Of a stretch of 64,000 nucleotides of DNA, positions 1 through 12,771 are shown piece after piece; positions within the stretch are counted from its first letter, which is position 1, and each line of letters begins with the position of its first letter. Source of the stretch: Boswellia sacra (Eukaryota; Streptophyta; Magnoliopsida; Sapindales; Burseraceae); the NCBI GenBank assembly GCA_013180625.2, contig SNVD02012295.1, positions 496,001-560,000 on the forward strand. Direction: 5' to 3'. A model generated the notes under the pieces. That model had not been told where the DNA came from. It made no database searches and was given only the letters and a program-made list of their open reading frames with translations. The translations under genes and the position numbers were made by a program.

Positions 1-698
1 AAAATATTGTGGATTCTAGATGTTACGAAATTTCGAATTTTTTTTTATATGCTAGAGGAGTCAAAAATTTCTCAAATCTTATGTGCTACCTTTTCAAGAT
101 GATATATATGTTTTTGTAAATTTTTGGGATTTTTTCGACACATAGAATAATTATTTTGAAATTTTGAATTTGAAATATGTTAATCTGGAAAATCTGGACA
201 AAGTTTACTAGCATGAAATCAAAATCTTTTAAAAAATAGTTTCTAATCGTAAATTACTTTGAAAAATTATCAATTGCATAACTTATATGTCTAGTTTCCT
301 ATGTAAAATCCTGGTTAATCAAATTAAGATATAAATTTCTAAATTTCTGGAATCACCTCTATTCAGTGAATAAGACTTAGCAGAACATTTTGTAGAGGAA
401 TTTTTAAAGGAATTTGTAGAACGTTTTAGGTGTTGAGTTTATGACTTTATCGAAGTGTCTTCTGGTTATGATTTAGGACAATTGTTGGATGAGTAGGAGC
501 TAGGATATTTCTCTTTTGGATCGATCAAGGTAAGTAGCATCATTCATATACTATGATTAAAGTGTAATGTGTTCTTAATAAATAACTTGATATGTTATGA
601 ATATTTTTATGTGATATTATATGAATTATTTTTTGTTTCAGAATCCAAATTATGGAATTCGAGTTTTAGCAAAGCCTTTGACTAATTCTCAAAAATCA

Positions 699-2370
699 CT
701 TTTATCTTACTCGTCAGATTCCAACCGCATTACCCACAAATCGTATTTTTTCCTTTCGGGTGGTACTATTCACCGACGTAATCGCTGTTTATTCGGCCAT
801 CACTGTTCATAGACCCAATCAGATTGTTGCTCAGGTTATTCCGTGCAACTTGGCCTCTTGGCCGCCCTCCTGATTCCTTGCGGATTGCAAATTAGAAGAG
901 GAGACGACGAGTTCGCAAGCCCGCCTTGTTTTGATGCCCGGTTTGCTTTCGTTTATCCTTGTCTTTTTTATGAGATATTTGTTGTACTTGATTTGTAAAT
1001 GATGGATCCACCCAAATAAACTGCTGGCTCTTGGGCCGACAAAATCAAGATCGCTGATTCGAGTACTCGATGCAAACTGTTCTCGGTTACCCCAAAAAAA
1101 TCGGGTACAGTCCTTGAGATTTCGGATGAGATCGTCGACGAGAATGTGGCCGAATGGCGTAGATGTCTTGTTGACTTTTTTTCGGGATATGTGATGCCCT
1201 TCCATGCTGCATGTTCGATGACGATGCGTGCATGGAAATCTAGTGGTCTTGAGGACGTCCGTTCCACGAATAAGGGATTTCTCATCTTCCATTTTCGAAC
1301 TGAGGAGGAGGTTCTTAATATCATTGCTCGCGGTCCTTGGATGTTCGGAGGTAAATCAATTATCTTACAACCATGGAACCCGCATTTGGATTTTAATACG
1401 AATCAATTAAGAAAGGTTCCTGTTTGGATCCGTTTATATGGCCTGCCTTTTCCTTTGTGGATAACTAAAGGCCTTAGCATTGTCTCCAGCATGGTTGGAC
1501 AACCTATCTCTTGTGACAAGACGACTTCTGATCTTTCCAGATTGGAGTATGCGAGGGTATGTGTTCTTCTTGATGCAAAGCGCCCTCCAATCGAGAACTT
1601 TGAGTTCAAGTGCAAACTCTCTCCTGAGCCCATCCAAATTGAAGTTGAATATGAGTGGATTCCAAAACGTTGCTCCAAATGTCGAAGGTTTGGTCACCGT
1701 TGTCCGGAACCAGCAAAGACTTCAGTTCAGGATAAGAATGAGGCTAGCACCTCCGATAGCACCCCTTCTGATGGTGCCCCCTTGAATTCGGGTAAGGTTG
1801 CGACTGATGTCGTTGAGAGTTCGAAAGCTGTTGCTATTCCAGCAGATTCTTCAGTGCAAGTTGTGCCTCCTAAGGCTGCTATAGTTTTGAGCACAGAGTC
1901 AGTCTCAGATTCTGACTCTCTATCTCCTTTTGCGACCGACCAAGGTAAACTTTTGGGTACTATCCATTGTTCAACCAGTCGCGAGGCATCTGTTTTGTCA
2001 GGGCAGATAAACACAGGACAACCTCTTGAGACTTCGCCCTCCCGTTTTGAGCCTTTGAATAGGCTGAGTAATGAGGATCAATCTGATAGGGTTAATCATA
2101 CTTATACAGACACCCCAGCTACCCCGGTAAAGAAGGGTAAGAAGAAGAAAAACAAGAACGGCTGAAGCTCTTGTATTTTTTTTGATTTAGACCGTTTGTG
2201 GTCATTTATCATTTATGTTGTTAAGGCCGTTTTTGGCCTTTTTACTTTGTTTTAGGTCTCTTGTGGCCTTTTTTTTTATCTTTTGTTGGATTGTATGTTT
2301 GGACTTTACGTCCTTCTTGTAATTCTTGGGATCGTTTTGATGAAAAGAACCTTTAACAAACTATTTTTAT
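699..2370 (+). mobile_element. LINE (L1-type) remnant with ORF1 only
   Basis: A GC-richer block inside the AT-rich LTR carries a DUF4283/zinc-knuckle ORF1. It is followed directly by a 3' UTR with three short motifs of the form aggccgtttttggcc (about 2187-2270) and a tail ending in gatgaaaagaacc. There is no endonuclease or reverse transcriptase. The 8-mer aaaaatca occurs at 691-698 and 2371-2378, which would make the insert about 1.67 kb. That duplication is short and A-rich, so the borders are tentative. Either ORF2 was lost by deletion or this is an ORF1-only non-autonomous form. Confidence 0.6.
999..2165 (+). pseudogene. LINE ORF1-like protein, DUF4283 plus zinc knuckle
   Basis: The frame starts at ATG 999 (or 1002), reads SWADKI after a TAA stop at 1017-1019, then stays open to 2165. 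The N-terminal half matches the plant DUF4283 domain: WRRCLVDFF, GPWMFGG, PVWIRLYGLP and the later YEWIP. A zinc knuckle follows at about 1671-1706. It should be CX2CX4HX4C, but here His is followed by Cys after one residue (GHRC), as if three codons were lost. The tail is Ser/Thr-rich and ends in a basic KKGKKKKNKNG, typical of ORF1 proteins that bind RNA and form the LINE RNP. Without the stop it would be about 389 residues. It is not a host gene, because it lies in an LTR and is followed by a LINE-like 3' UTR. Confidence 0.75.
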
Positions 2371-3211
2371 AAAAATCAGAATATAAAACCTTTCCTTATA
2401 TATATAAAAGCTTTTCTTGACATTTTTTGAGAAGCTTTGATATTTTGATGAATTTATTTTTATCTACGAAAAGGTATTAGAATTTGCACTTTGAGCATTA
2501 TTTTACTTGCCATAGTTTTTGAAATGTTTTGAGTCATTGTTATCTGAATACTATTATAAACTCTGAACTTTGAACTCAGTTGTGGTATTAGTGTGCACAT
2601 GACTTTTTGATCGGGTCATCGGGATTACATGTAACATTATTATCTGAATTCTAACCGAGTCACTAGGATTACAAGTGACACTATGTGACATAAGTTGATG
2701 AATTTTTTTGATCTTTAATGATATTAAATAGTTTCTTTGATCTTAAATGTTATAAGTGCTTATGATTCGGTTCTTATTAATATATGATTATGGATTTAAA
2801 ATATTAAACTATGAATAATATAATGTTTTTATAATTGTTTTAAGATACTCAAATGGTCGTGTATGATTTTACTTAGTGAGTTGACAACTCACCCCTCGTC
2901 TCTAACATTTTGCAAATTAGTCTTGGAAGTTAATAGTTGGGCTTGCTGATTGATTTCGAAGCTTTATTTCATTTTTGATTTATGCAATAAGAAGAATTTT
3001 GTTTATTATAATTGTGTTTGAAACTTTGGATTATTAGTCTTTGTTTTGATTAGAGAGATATTAAATTAGAGGTCTCTTTATATTACTTGTTATTTTTACT
3101 TTTCTTAATAAGATACCTTCTTGAAGTTTATTTTGTTCTCTGAGATTTATTGTTGGTAATTTTCTAGCCTATTAGCAATATTTATGTATCAGTTATCGGG
3201 TGTTACAGTTA

Positions 3212-3223
3212 TGATATCAGAGC
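3212..3223 (+). promoter_or_regulatory. Tekay primer-binding site (tRNA-iMet type)
   Basis: TGATATCAGAGC lies 4 bases after the LTR end. It differs at one base from TGGTATCAGAGC, the complement of the initiator tRNA-Met 3' end used by many plant Ty3/gypsy and Ty1/copia elements. It fixes both the LTR border and the element's strand. Confidence 0.8.
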
Positions 3224-3842
3224 TTAGGTATATGATTCTATAGACTATAAAACGATAGAGACTTAGAACTATGTTTTTTTTATCTCTCTTATTTTAGATC
3301 CTAAAATTTTTTTTCTGACACTAATAGGAGATCATGGCTAGTGGCAATTTGAGTTTTCTAGAAGACAAGATAAGCCTTTGAAAAAGACATACCCACTAAG
3401 GGGAAAGGTTTCCATGATAAGGGATTAACCTCTAAGATGCGGAGCCAATAATTCCATCTTTAGTACTGACAAGTCCATAAAGATAGTGGTGCTACCAGAA
3501 AATAAAAAATCAGAGGAGGATGACCCATGGAGGATATGGAGAATCAGGGTAATAAAGTTATAAGGATAGAAGATGTTAACGAAGCTGACATAAAGAAAAC
3601 TTGCTTAAACCCATTTCCAAATAGGATGAGAGTTCCTTTTTATTCCAAAGTTTCTAAATGTGACAAATGAATGTTATTATGGAAAGTAAATATTAGGATT
3701 TGGATTTGGTTTATTGCTCATTAGATGTTCTTAGATATATGATTATATGACAGTGATTTTAGACTTCTATTTTATTTATTTAATAGAATCTATACTATTT
3801 ACGTGATTTCTTATTAAATTTTGCATATTATGTTAGCCTAAG
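3224..3842 (+). other. Tekay 5' leader, no gene seen
   Basis: About 620 bp between the PBS and the gag start. It holds AT-rich sequence with scattered stops in all frames. I see no recognisable protein or RNA feature. Confidence 0.6.
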
Positions 3843-4973
3843 ATGCCGCCACGTAGAGATAATACTAAGGCTTCTATTTCAAGAGGTAACAATAATCAAA
3901 CTATAGGTGGCAATAATTGAGCTAATGATAATCCTACTATTCAAGAAATGGCTCAGGATAATTCTCCATGGATGCACACATTTACTAGCTCATGGAGCAG
4001 CAAGATAGGCTTTTGGAGCAAATAGCAAATCGTAATACTGGGCATGGTGATAATAGGGAAGGAAATAATGTTGTTGCGAGTGAAACTGTAGTAACTTTGG
4101 AGCAATTTAGGAAACTAGGTCCACCTTCTTTTCAGGGTACTATATATTCGTTGGTTGTTGAGGCTTAGTTGAAGCAAATAGAGAAGTTATTCACAGCTTT
4201 GGGATGTACAGGTAATTTGAGAGTTAGGTTCACGTCATTTATCTAAGAGGGTAAGGCTAACCATTGGTGGAAAGCCACTTCGAGATTGCTGATTAACCGT
4301 ATGGGAGAAGCTACACAAATTACTTGGAGGATTTTTATAGACTCTTTAATGAGAAATACTTCCCTGATTGAGTTCGCCATAGGATAGAGACAGAATTCAA
4401 TCGTTTGACTCAATGAAATAGATCAGTGGTTGAATATGAGGAACAATTTAACTCTTCATCTCAATTTGTGACCTTAGTAAGTGATGCTACTAGAGCAAGA
4501 TTGTTCTTTGAGGGCTTACATCCGGTTATTCAATCCCAACTGGCAGTGTTGAAATTAGACACACATATAGAAATGGTGGACTAGGCGATGATTGCTAAGA
4601 GGTACTTAGTGGAACCTCAAAATGAAAGGGTAATCGAAACAAGATGGATCCTACGATTGGTGGTAATTATAGGCCAAGACAAAAGGTACAAGTAATGGTT
4701 CTTTTAAAAATCAAGGTGGAGATAGATCTTCTCAAAATGATAGAACCTCTTGTAATCATTGTGGTAATGTATATTGAGGAGATTGTCATCGGAAGACGAG
4801 TGCATATTTTTGTTAGGGTCAAAGAGGGCACAAAATTAAAGATTGCCCAAAGAGGCGGGGGTCTAACATTGATATTCGAGCAGAGGATATTCAGGTAAGG
4901 AAGCCAGAGACTCAAGGGCCCGTCTTTATTGTGACTATGCAAGATGCTAATGCCTCTAATGATGTGGTATCAA
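3843..4973 (+). pseudogene. Tekay gag (5' part up to the Tat-A insertion)
   Basis: It starts at ATG 3843 (MPPRRDN). The retrotransposon gag core is readable from about 4096 (EQFRKLGPPSF), with HWWKA near 4263 and FFEGL near 4505, but there are many stops and several frameshifts. A pair of zinc-binding motifs lies near 4750-4860: a CX2C box (CNHCGN), then GQRGHKIKDCPKR with its first Cys followed by a stop. Two knuckles of this kind are normal for Tekay/Del gag. The frame ends at Val-Val-Ser codons cut by the Tat-A LTR; the same codons resume as Ser-Gly at 48944. Gag would form the virus-like particle and bind genomic RNA. Confidence 0.82.
4969..4973 (+). repeat. Left target-site duplication of Tat-A (atcaa)
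   Basis: Pairs with gtcag at 48944-48948. The pre-insertion sequence inferred from the reading frame is atcag, so each copy has one transition. The element between them starts TG; its right end CA has decayed to TA. Confidence 0.7.
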
Positions 4974-6057
4974 TGTGAACGGGGCTTTCATCCTGCCAGA
5001 GTGCTTGCAACCATGAGATTATGTCAAAACCTTTTTTAAGACTTAAGAGAACACAAATGCGCCATAGACAAGTCTAAAAAACGGAGTCGCCAACCAATTA
5101 TTCAATTGGAAATGGAAGGTAGCAATTTGATCCCTCGTATTAGGACTTAAACTACCCTCATTCCTTCAGAGACGGGTTTGAAAAGTTAGATACGAGTCTT
5201 TCAACCTGTCCGAATATAAATCTGGCTTTTACTTTTGAAATACCAAATAAAAATAGCCTATATTGCTACTTAGTCCGCTTAACATTGTTCATTTTAAGCA
5301 CACATTTTCATTTTACCTTCGTGAGGCATGTTAGGTGATTATTCAATCAATTGCAACTATAAACATTCATAGAAGGAAGGAGGAGAATGGATTACATTTT
5401 CTTTCAAACATGGGGAAAGGGGAAGAGGATTATAATAGTTGTTATTCAACAATAAAGTAAATTCTACTTTAACACTTCAAATATAACATTCATTCATTTA
5501 TACAATTGAAACATTCCATAATAGAAAGTATATTCATGCATAAAAAGACATTCAATTCGAGACTCGATAAATATTGAATTCCTTACTATCACATGTGAGT
5601 CTATTCGATGCTTATCAAGCCTCTTTCATGGCATTATTCACACATTCAATTATTCTAACCATGGTATATTCATACATCTATTCATATTAATTGATTAAAA
5701 TTCAATACTAAGTCATAATCTAGAATTATGGCATTCTAGCCTGGATTTGATAATTCTATTGTAGCATTTTAGCCTATTGCAATTCTAGCATAGTTCATAT
5801 TAATTCATAATTTCATGGCATTTCTAGCCTAAATATAGTTATCATGGCATATTCTAGCCTAAACATGGTTATCATGGCATATTCTAGCCTAAACATGGCA
5901 TTTCTAACCTAATTCAAGCAATCAACATCAATCATAGCTATTCTAGCTCAAACAAGACATCCAAGGGCAAATTGGTAATTCTTACCTATTCAATGCAATT
6001 TCCTAGCATGCTTGAAAGCGATTATAAGTCTTCCTAGCATAATTCTAATTATGTGCT
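4974..6057 (-). repeat. Tat-A 3' LTR, first half (left of the CACTA)
   Basis: Aligns base for base in layout with 47090-48173 of the right LTR. It begins TGTGAACGGGGC. It contains about three direct copies of a roughly 30-bp unit (atcatggcatattctagcct, then aaacatggtt) near 5800-5910. No gene is seen. Confidence 0.82.
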
Positions 6058-6070
6058 CACTACAACAGGG
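6058..6070 (+). repeat. CACTA left terminal inverted repeat
   Basis: CACTACAACAGGG; the inverted partner lies at 28411-28423. Both begin with the family-defining CACTA. Confidence 0.92.
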
Positions 6071-6450
6071 AGGAAACCTTTTATGGCGGTTCACAACTGC
6101 TGCAAAAATAACTGCAGTAAAAGCTTTTACAGCGGTTTTGACCTGTCATAAAAACAGTTTTACGGCTATTTATGTGTTCGATGCAAAAATGAACGACGAA
6201 AAGCGATCAGCAATGAACCACACCTTTTTGTGGCAGTTATAGGTTGTCGTATATATATTACTTTTTACGACGAGCAGTAAACCACCATAAAAAGTCACAA
6301 AACCGCTATAAAAAGTCATAAAACCGTCGTAAAAAGTTTCTATACACAATTGTCATGAGTTGATGTGGAACCACCGTAAATAGTTCTTCATAATTTTTTG
6401 CGTCGGTCACAAAACCGCTGTAAAAAGGTCTTTTTTTTTTTCAAACTTCA
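6071..6450. repeat. CACTA left subterminal repeat region
   Basis: Many short, both-orientation copies of a motif like aaaaccgctgtaaaaagt (for example near 6100-6130, 6285-6340 and 6405-6430). Subterminal arrays of this type are where En/Spm TNPA-class proteins bind. The open frame at 6012-6242 crosses the TIR and is not a gene. From 6450 to about 6853 there is AT-rich sequence with no feature recognised. Confidence 0.75.
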
Positions 6451-6853
6451 CTGCTTTTGCTATTTTATTTTTTTTTACTGTTTACAAAAAAATTAACCTG
6501 TCTCAAAAAAATGTTTTGATATAATTCTTTAATCATTCATTCAATGAATATAATGAAATGAAATCAAATACAAAAATATCTCATATAATGGTTCAATCAT
6601 AATCCAAGAAAGCCAAATATAACGCAATCATCATCCACACTATTCAACATCTTATAACCAAACAGTTAAACAACATCTTAGTTAGATAGTTCAACAACCT
6701 TCACATAATTCAATCATCTGATAAGTAATTGACAAAACTTGGTAAACAACCTACAACTTGGTAAATAACCTGCAAGAATCAATTTGCACCAAGATCATAA
6801 TCATTGAGTAACATTATATATTTTGAAACAAATTGTTTAATTTCATTTATATA

Positions 6854-8589
6854 CCTATTCAGTCCCTTGGTTTGATTCACGATCTATGATGTTGTTTGTT
6901 CCATGACTATCATATTGGAAATGACTACGGTGTCCACTTGAAGCATCTGGGACCTTTTTAGAAAAAAAAAGGAGACATAAGTTAAAATATAAGTCAAATG
7001 AAACTAGATTTTTAACTTTAAAAAGTAAGTAAATATCGGGTCTTGTATCACGTCGCTCTCTAGTTCTGGAAACCTCTCTTGTAGAAAGGAAACGACTTCA
7101 TCATACATCATCTTCAAGTTGTTATGATCCTGCTTCAAGTTGTTGTGTGCTTCATTCAAGTTTTTGTGGGCTTCCTTCAAGTTGTTATGTTCTTGCTGTA
7201 AAGTACCCAACTCTTCCCTCAAGTGAATATTAGATGAGCAACTACCTTGAATGTCAGTTGGCGATGGACCAAAACCATATGTCTGGGCATAACCACGATG
7301 ATCAAGTCCCATTACATTGACAAATACCTCCTCTCTAACTTGTTGAGTTTGCTGGTCTTGTGAAAATTGAGACAAACCTTCATTAAATTGGCTCTGCAAC
7401 ATAATGAAAAGAAATAACAAGTTAATGAAGATAAAATATTAAGTAAAAACTAATTTATAGATAGTGGATGAATATATAAGTTTAAAAGATTAAAGAACTT
7501 ACAATTATTTCTACACTTTCATCATCACCTACTTCCCTGGTCTTGATGAAGATACTAACGCGATCAGTTTGTTCTCCATTTCTTTTCTCTAAACAAAAAA
7601 AATAACATAACTAGTAAAGAGATATACATAGATCTTAATAAACAACAAGTAAAGAGCATTAAAAAAAATATAACTTACCTCTTCTCGTTTCTGGGCAAAC
7701 GATGTGCGGCCTGTTTGATGAAGTACAACTTGTTGTGCTCGATTTATCTTATTCTTTGCTGCAGCTTCCTATAATATAAACAATGTTAACAACAATTATA
7801 TTATGACTTATAATACAGATATAAGCGAATATGAGATCTATTCAGTTATTTTTTTTTTGTGTTAGGCACATACTTTAGCCTGCTTTGTGCCCTAATAGGC
7901 TACAAGAATAGGCCACTGATCTGGGTGAACTCAAAAAGGAGTAAAGTTTAACTGGTCCTCATCCGAATCAAATTTTTTATAGTAGTCTCTCTTCACACGA
8001 GTTTTCCAATCTCGCCGAAGGTTCCCAATATGTTGTAAACAATGAGGTCTATACTCATCAAGAACATCTGTATTATCCTACAAGAACAAACTATAATAGA
8101 TTAATAGAGATACAACTCAATATGTATGTAACGTATGAATTTCTTAAAAAGTGATTACTTTACTTCTTTCCAAATGGCATCAAGAAGGTGTGCTAGCATA
8201 TTTTGCCACCGAGGACAAGTTAATGGAGTCATGTTGCCATTTTTGGCTATGATTCCAAGTTGGGTGGTTAATTTGTCTTTGTTTGTGTTTATTGGCTGCC
8301 ATTGAGAGTTAAACTCAATATGCAACCTCTGGCCTGTGCCCCACTCATGAATAGTTCGAGGTACTCCACGTCCTTTAACAACACTTGATGTACCACCCGC
8401 ATCTATAAAAACACAACAAACAAAGGTTTAAGCAATCTTAAATTTAAATTAGACATTAAAAAAACTTTACATGTACATGCCTTCATTATTCGTTTTAGTT
8501 TGGGAAGATGTTACTGATTGTCATTGAGATTCTGCTTCTCGTTGTATTATACTCTCCATAGAGGTGTCTCTTGGTCTTTTCGACGGCAT
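6854..8589 (-). pseudogene. TNPA-like CACTA protein (plant transposase, Ptta/En/Spm family)
   Basis: ATG at 8589 opens MPSKRPRDTSMESI, and the last exon ends in a TAG at 6854-6856. The gene reads as several exons split by AT-rich introns. One carries GRGVPRTIHEW and NKDKLTTQLGIIAKNG, another RPHCLQHIGNLRRDWKTRVKRDYY, features of the Transposase_24 type. The 3' exon (about 7004-7400) is a coiled coil with repeated NNLKEAHKNL-type heptads. Such proteins bind the subterminal repeats and work with TNP2 in transposition. An in-frame TGA after about 22 codons and another stop near 7895 break it. It lies next to and in the same orientation as TNP2, as usual in CACTA elements. Exon limits are approximate. 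Confidence 0.72.
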
Positions 8590-8849
8590 AGTTACCTATC
8601 CAGAAAACATTCACATTCATAAAATGCTAATATGTTTTTTTAAGTTCCATGATAATTAACATATGCATATAATAAAAAATTACAACCAACATCAAGTTTA
8701 ATTGAACAAACTATGTATTTCGTTCATAAAAATAATAGTTACACCTTGACAAGAGGAAATCACATAAATGGACAAAAGAAGAATGTTCCCAAAATAAAAG
8801 CTAGATAAAGAATCACATAATCAATAAGAACATGTCAAACAAAGTAATC

Positions 8850-11800
8850 TCAATCAACATCATCCATCTGGTCATCATTGTCTTCTCGATTGATGATCAC
8901 TGTGGTTCCCTCAACTCCTTGCCTAACCCATTGAATATCTTTCTCATGAAAATAACCTCTTTCATCTAGTTCTTGTTGTGTATATAGCTCAACTTGTGGC
9001 ACCATAAATTTTTGGAATTGAGATCAAATGTACTCTTGTTGACATTTTAAGAATAACATGCCAATCTTTATCTACATGATCTTGAATATAGCAAATTTGC
9101 TCTGCTAAAATGAAAGGTTCATCATCAATACCGTTATCTTTGTATAACAAATGATTAAAATTAATCACTGTGAAGTCAAACTCATCACACTTCTTTCCAG
9201 TCCGATTATCAACCCAATTACACTTGAACAAGATGAAAGTCATGTCATTGACATATCAAATTTGAATTATATTTTTTAACACTCAAATAAATGTTACACT
9301 ACCAGAAAGAGGGTTTTGATCTCATACACTAGCATAACTCATGGTATCGACCTTCAAAATAATACCAGATTGTTGCGTGGTTTTGTGTTTATTCGTCTCT
9401 TTGGTATGAAATGTGAAGCCATTAACAACATAAGATTTATAGCTATGTGCACCCCATTTAGGGCCATTAGCTAAATGGATGATTTCCTCAGACAATGATA
9501 TATTTGAGGTCTGTTGTAAGGACTGAACCTATGGAAACCCATATATTAGCAACAACAATCCCTATAAGCAAAAATATTAACTAAATTTGTAGCACTTACA
9601 TGATCACGAAACCATTCGTGGAATTTTCTGTTATGCTCTTTTTGAATTTCATGAATAGAAGAATGAGGCATTTCGTTTTGAAGTTCATTGAGATGCTTTC
9701 TGTGCGAGAAGACATTAGAAGACATCAAAAAGAGATAAAAGTACCTTTACTTAGTTGTATAGCAAAAAGAACTGATGTAACGAAGGAAAATTATACATAT
9801 CTTACTCTCGAAATGGATCAATAGAAGTTGTATTGACTAGCACATATCTATGTGCTTGAACCCAAGAGATATGATCAAGTTCGAATTGATCTCCTTCATC
9901 AGACGTACCATCTTTATTTTGAGGTCCTCGATTAAGTTTAGTTTCCACTTTATTGAGATATCTTGAACAAAAGTTTGTGCACCCGTCCATTAGATATCCT
10001 TTAGCAATAGAAGCCTCAGGATGTGCACGATTACACATATGTCTGTTCAGAGTTAGCAAAAACCTAAAATTTATAAATAACAATCAATTGATATAGAATT
10101 TATGAAAATTAAAAGACAGTAACATGGTAGTTTATAGTACCTTTCAATTGGATACATCCATCTAAATTGAGCTGGTTTCGCTAATGATGCCTCTTGAGGA
10201 AGATGAACAGGCAAATGCTCCATAATATCAAAGAATGGAGGTGGGAAGATTTTCTTAAGATGACACAATGTAAGCATCACTTTATCTTGAATATTATTTA
10301 AATCTTCTTTGATGTTCACTTTTGAGCACAATTGCTTAAAAAAGTTTGCCAACTCAATCAAAGTGGCAACAATATTTTTCGGTAATGCTCTTCGAGCAGC
10401 AAGAGGAAATAGTTGTTGTAATAGTATATGATTGTCATGACTTTTCAAGCCTGAAATGCTTCACTCTTTCATGTGAACACGACAAGAGATATTTGATACA
10501 TAACCATCTAGCAATTTCACTTTTTTTAACACCCTAAGAAAGACGTCTTTATTTTCTTTGGTTATTGAGAAGCATGAAGGAGGTAAATATAATTTGTTAG
10601 GCCCCCGTTCTAGAGGATGCAATGCTTTTCTAATTTTCATATCCTTTAAATCATAGCGAGCCTTCAAATTATCTTTTGATTTCCTAGGATCCCCTAACAA
10701 TGTCCCTAGTATATTGTCACAGATATTCTTCTTAATATGCATGACATTGAGATTATGTCTAATCAAGTTATGCTCTCAATATGGTAGTTCAAAGAAAATA
10801 CTTTTCTTCTTCTAGATGTTTGCCTAATTTTGGGAATTACTCATTCTTCGTTGAAGATCTTCTATCTTATATTCAGTTAGTATATCTTGTACTTGTTGTT
10901 TTATATCAAAACCAGATAACCGAGATGGAGCAGGTCCCATATCAGCTCTACCATTGAAGGAAATCCTATCCTTTTGAAATCTATGAGTAGTAGGTAAATA
11001 TGGCCGATGGCCCATATAACAAAATTTCTTACTATGAGACAACCATTTGGAAACCGTATTTCCTAAACAACAAGGACATGCTTCCTCCCCTTTTGTACTC
11101 CAACCCGATAGATTCACATATGCTGGGAAGTCATTGATAGTCCACAACAATGCTGCATGTAGCTTGAACACTTGTTGACATGATGCATCATAGGTGAGTA
11201 CACCTTTACTCCATAATTCTTTCAATTCCTCAATCAATGGTTGCATATAGTAATCAATTTTATTCACAGGACCTTTGGGACCATCAATGAGCACAGACAA
11301 TATGAAAAAACTTTCTTTCATACACTACCAAAGAGGCAATTTGTACGACATTAATATAATAGGCCATGTACTATGTGCTATAGACATAGTTCTAAAAGGA
11401 TTAAATCCATCAGCTGCCAAGCCAAGTCTTACGTTAGCAAAATCTGGATTTCTTTCATCAGAAGTTCTCCAACAAAGACTATCAGCCAGATGCTTAACAA
11501 CACCATCTTTAATGCGATCTTCTGCATGCCATCGTATAAGAGAAGCAGTTTTTGAGGACATGAATAATATTTTTAACCTAGAAATTAATGGGAAACATCT
11601 AACTTGCTTTGCAACTATCTTCCCATGTGAATTTGATGCATCATTCAACTCATCAAAGTTCTTATAGCGAGACATTTGGCATATGCAACATCTATCCAAA
11701 TTTGCAAACTCACCTCTGAACAACATACAATTGTTAGGACAAGCATCCCAAGTCATGTATGTGTTTCCAAGTCAGTAGTTATCTTTTGTGCTTCATAATA

Positions 11801-12379
11801 TGAAGAAGGAATTTTGACTTGGTTAGGAAAGGCCTTCTTCAAAAGTTCTAGTAACTTTGTCACTGATTTGTCAGTCCATCCGTGCAACATCTTAAGTTGC
11901 AAAAGTTGAACAGTAAATGAAAGTGAGGTAAAATTTTCACATCCTGGATACAAGGGACACTCTGCTTGTTTAAGTAGCTTTAAATATGTTTTAGCTTCAC
12001 CATCTAATGGACAACTACTACCTTCACTGAAATCATTGTTCGGAATCCCCATAGCCTCATGTATCATTCCAACCATATCATCACCCGTTGTAGAATCACA
12101 ACCAACCTCAAAATGTTGGTTAGGTTGGTCAGACTCTATAGGTGTAAATTGTTCACCATGTAAGGTCTACCTCTTGTACATTCTTAAAAACCCATTACAT
12201 ATTAAATGCTCCCTTGCTGTGTATCTATCCATAAGATATCAATTGTGACATTTCTTACATGGACGTAATATTCTATCGTCATTCACTAAATTGCCAAAGG
12301 CAAAATTTAGAAATCCCGCCGTCCCAATGAAATATGCTCGACAACACCGATTTGATAAGTCAATCCAACTCTTATCCAT
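8850..12379 (-). pseudogene. TNP2-like CACTA transposase
   Basis: Starts at ATG 12379 (MDKSWIDLSNRC) with the N-terminal transposase-associated region, including a PCKKCHN box near 12255. It continues with CPLYPGCENFTSLSFT (about 11930), CPNNCMLFRG (11735), the Transposase_21 core with ACPCCLGN (about 11065) and NVMHIKKNICDNILGTL (about 10730), a DUF4218-like stretch with MEHLPVHLP (about 10210), and a DUF4216-like C terminus with SYVVNGFTFHTK (about 9420) and FKCNWVD (about 9225). It ends at TGA 8850-8852. Several introns or frameshifts separate the segments and stops are present. TNP2 is the DDE-type nuclease that binds and cuts the TIRs. The + strand open frames in this interval are shadows. 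Confidence 0.82.
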
Positions 12380-12509
12380 GAGAATTTCCCTTAAAAGTTA
12401 TAACAACAATGTTTATATCAATACAAATTTATTCATGCACAAGTGAATAAATATAATATGAAACCTAGTTGCAAACATTTATCTAAAAGGTTGGTGGTCC
12501 TATGCCATT

Positions 12510-12771
12510 CAAGAATGCATAAGTTTGTACTATAAACTAGTAGTCACGTGTTGCTCCATCTTAAGAAAAAATAGGGAGCATTCCCTATAGTTCTCCAAGT
12601 ACACATATGTAGTTGATTGAATGCATGTGTCATTTTGATGTACAAAAATTAACACAAACACACAATCATCTATTATGTAATGAGAGAACATGAGGAAATG
12701 TAACCAAATTTTCTGATAAGATGGAACAAAACATGACCAACTAATTTACAGTACAAACTTATGCATTCCTG
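12510..12771. mobile_element. MITE-like foldback element (262 bp) inside the CACTA
   Basis: The two ends form long imperfect terminal inverted repeats of about 60 bp. The core is a perfect 19-bp pair: gaatgcataagtttgtact at 12513-12531 and its reverse complement at 12750-12768. The arms continue through ccatctta-like sequence with scattered mismatches. The interior is non-coding. No clear target-site duplication is visible, so the superfamily is unassigned. It lies about 130 bp upstream of the TNP2 start. Confidence 0.62.

Larger units (their letters stand above)
1..3207 (+). repeat. 5' LTR of the Tekay element (partial, interrupted)
   Basis: This AT-rich, non-coding stretch ends TGTTACA immediately before the primer-binding site. 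Its start is beyond the window. Bases 1-698 and about 2371-3207 look like LTR sequence. The middle, about 699-2370, is richer in GC and carries a LINE ORF1. Bases 2400-3200 hold no gene. The 3' LTR at the right edge shows only its first 472 bp, which does not visibly overlap bases 1-698, so the LTRs cannot be compared here. The short open frame at 621-812 has no recognisable content. Confidence 0.72.

Noticed and set aside
1146..2165. A host DUF4283 zinc-finger gene
   Set aside because: It has LINE ORF1 layout and LINE-like 3' UTR, is broken by a stop at 1017 and lies within an LTR.
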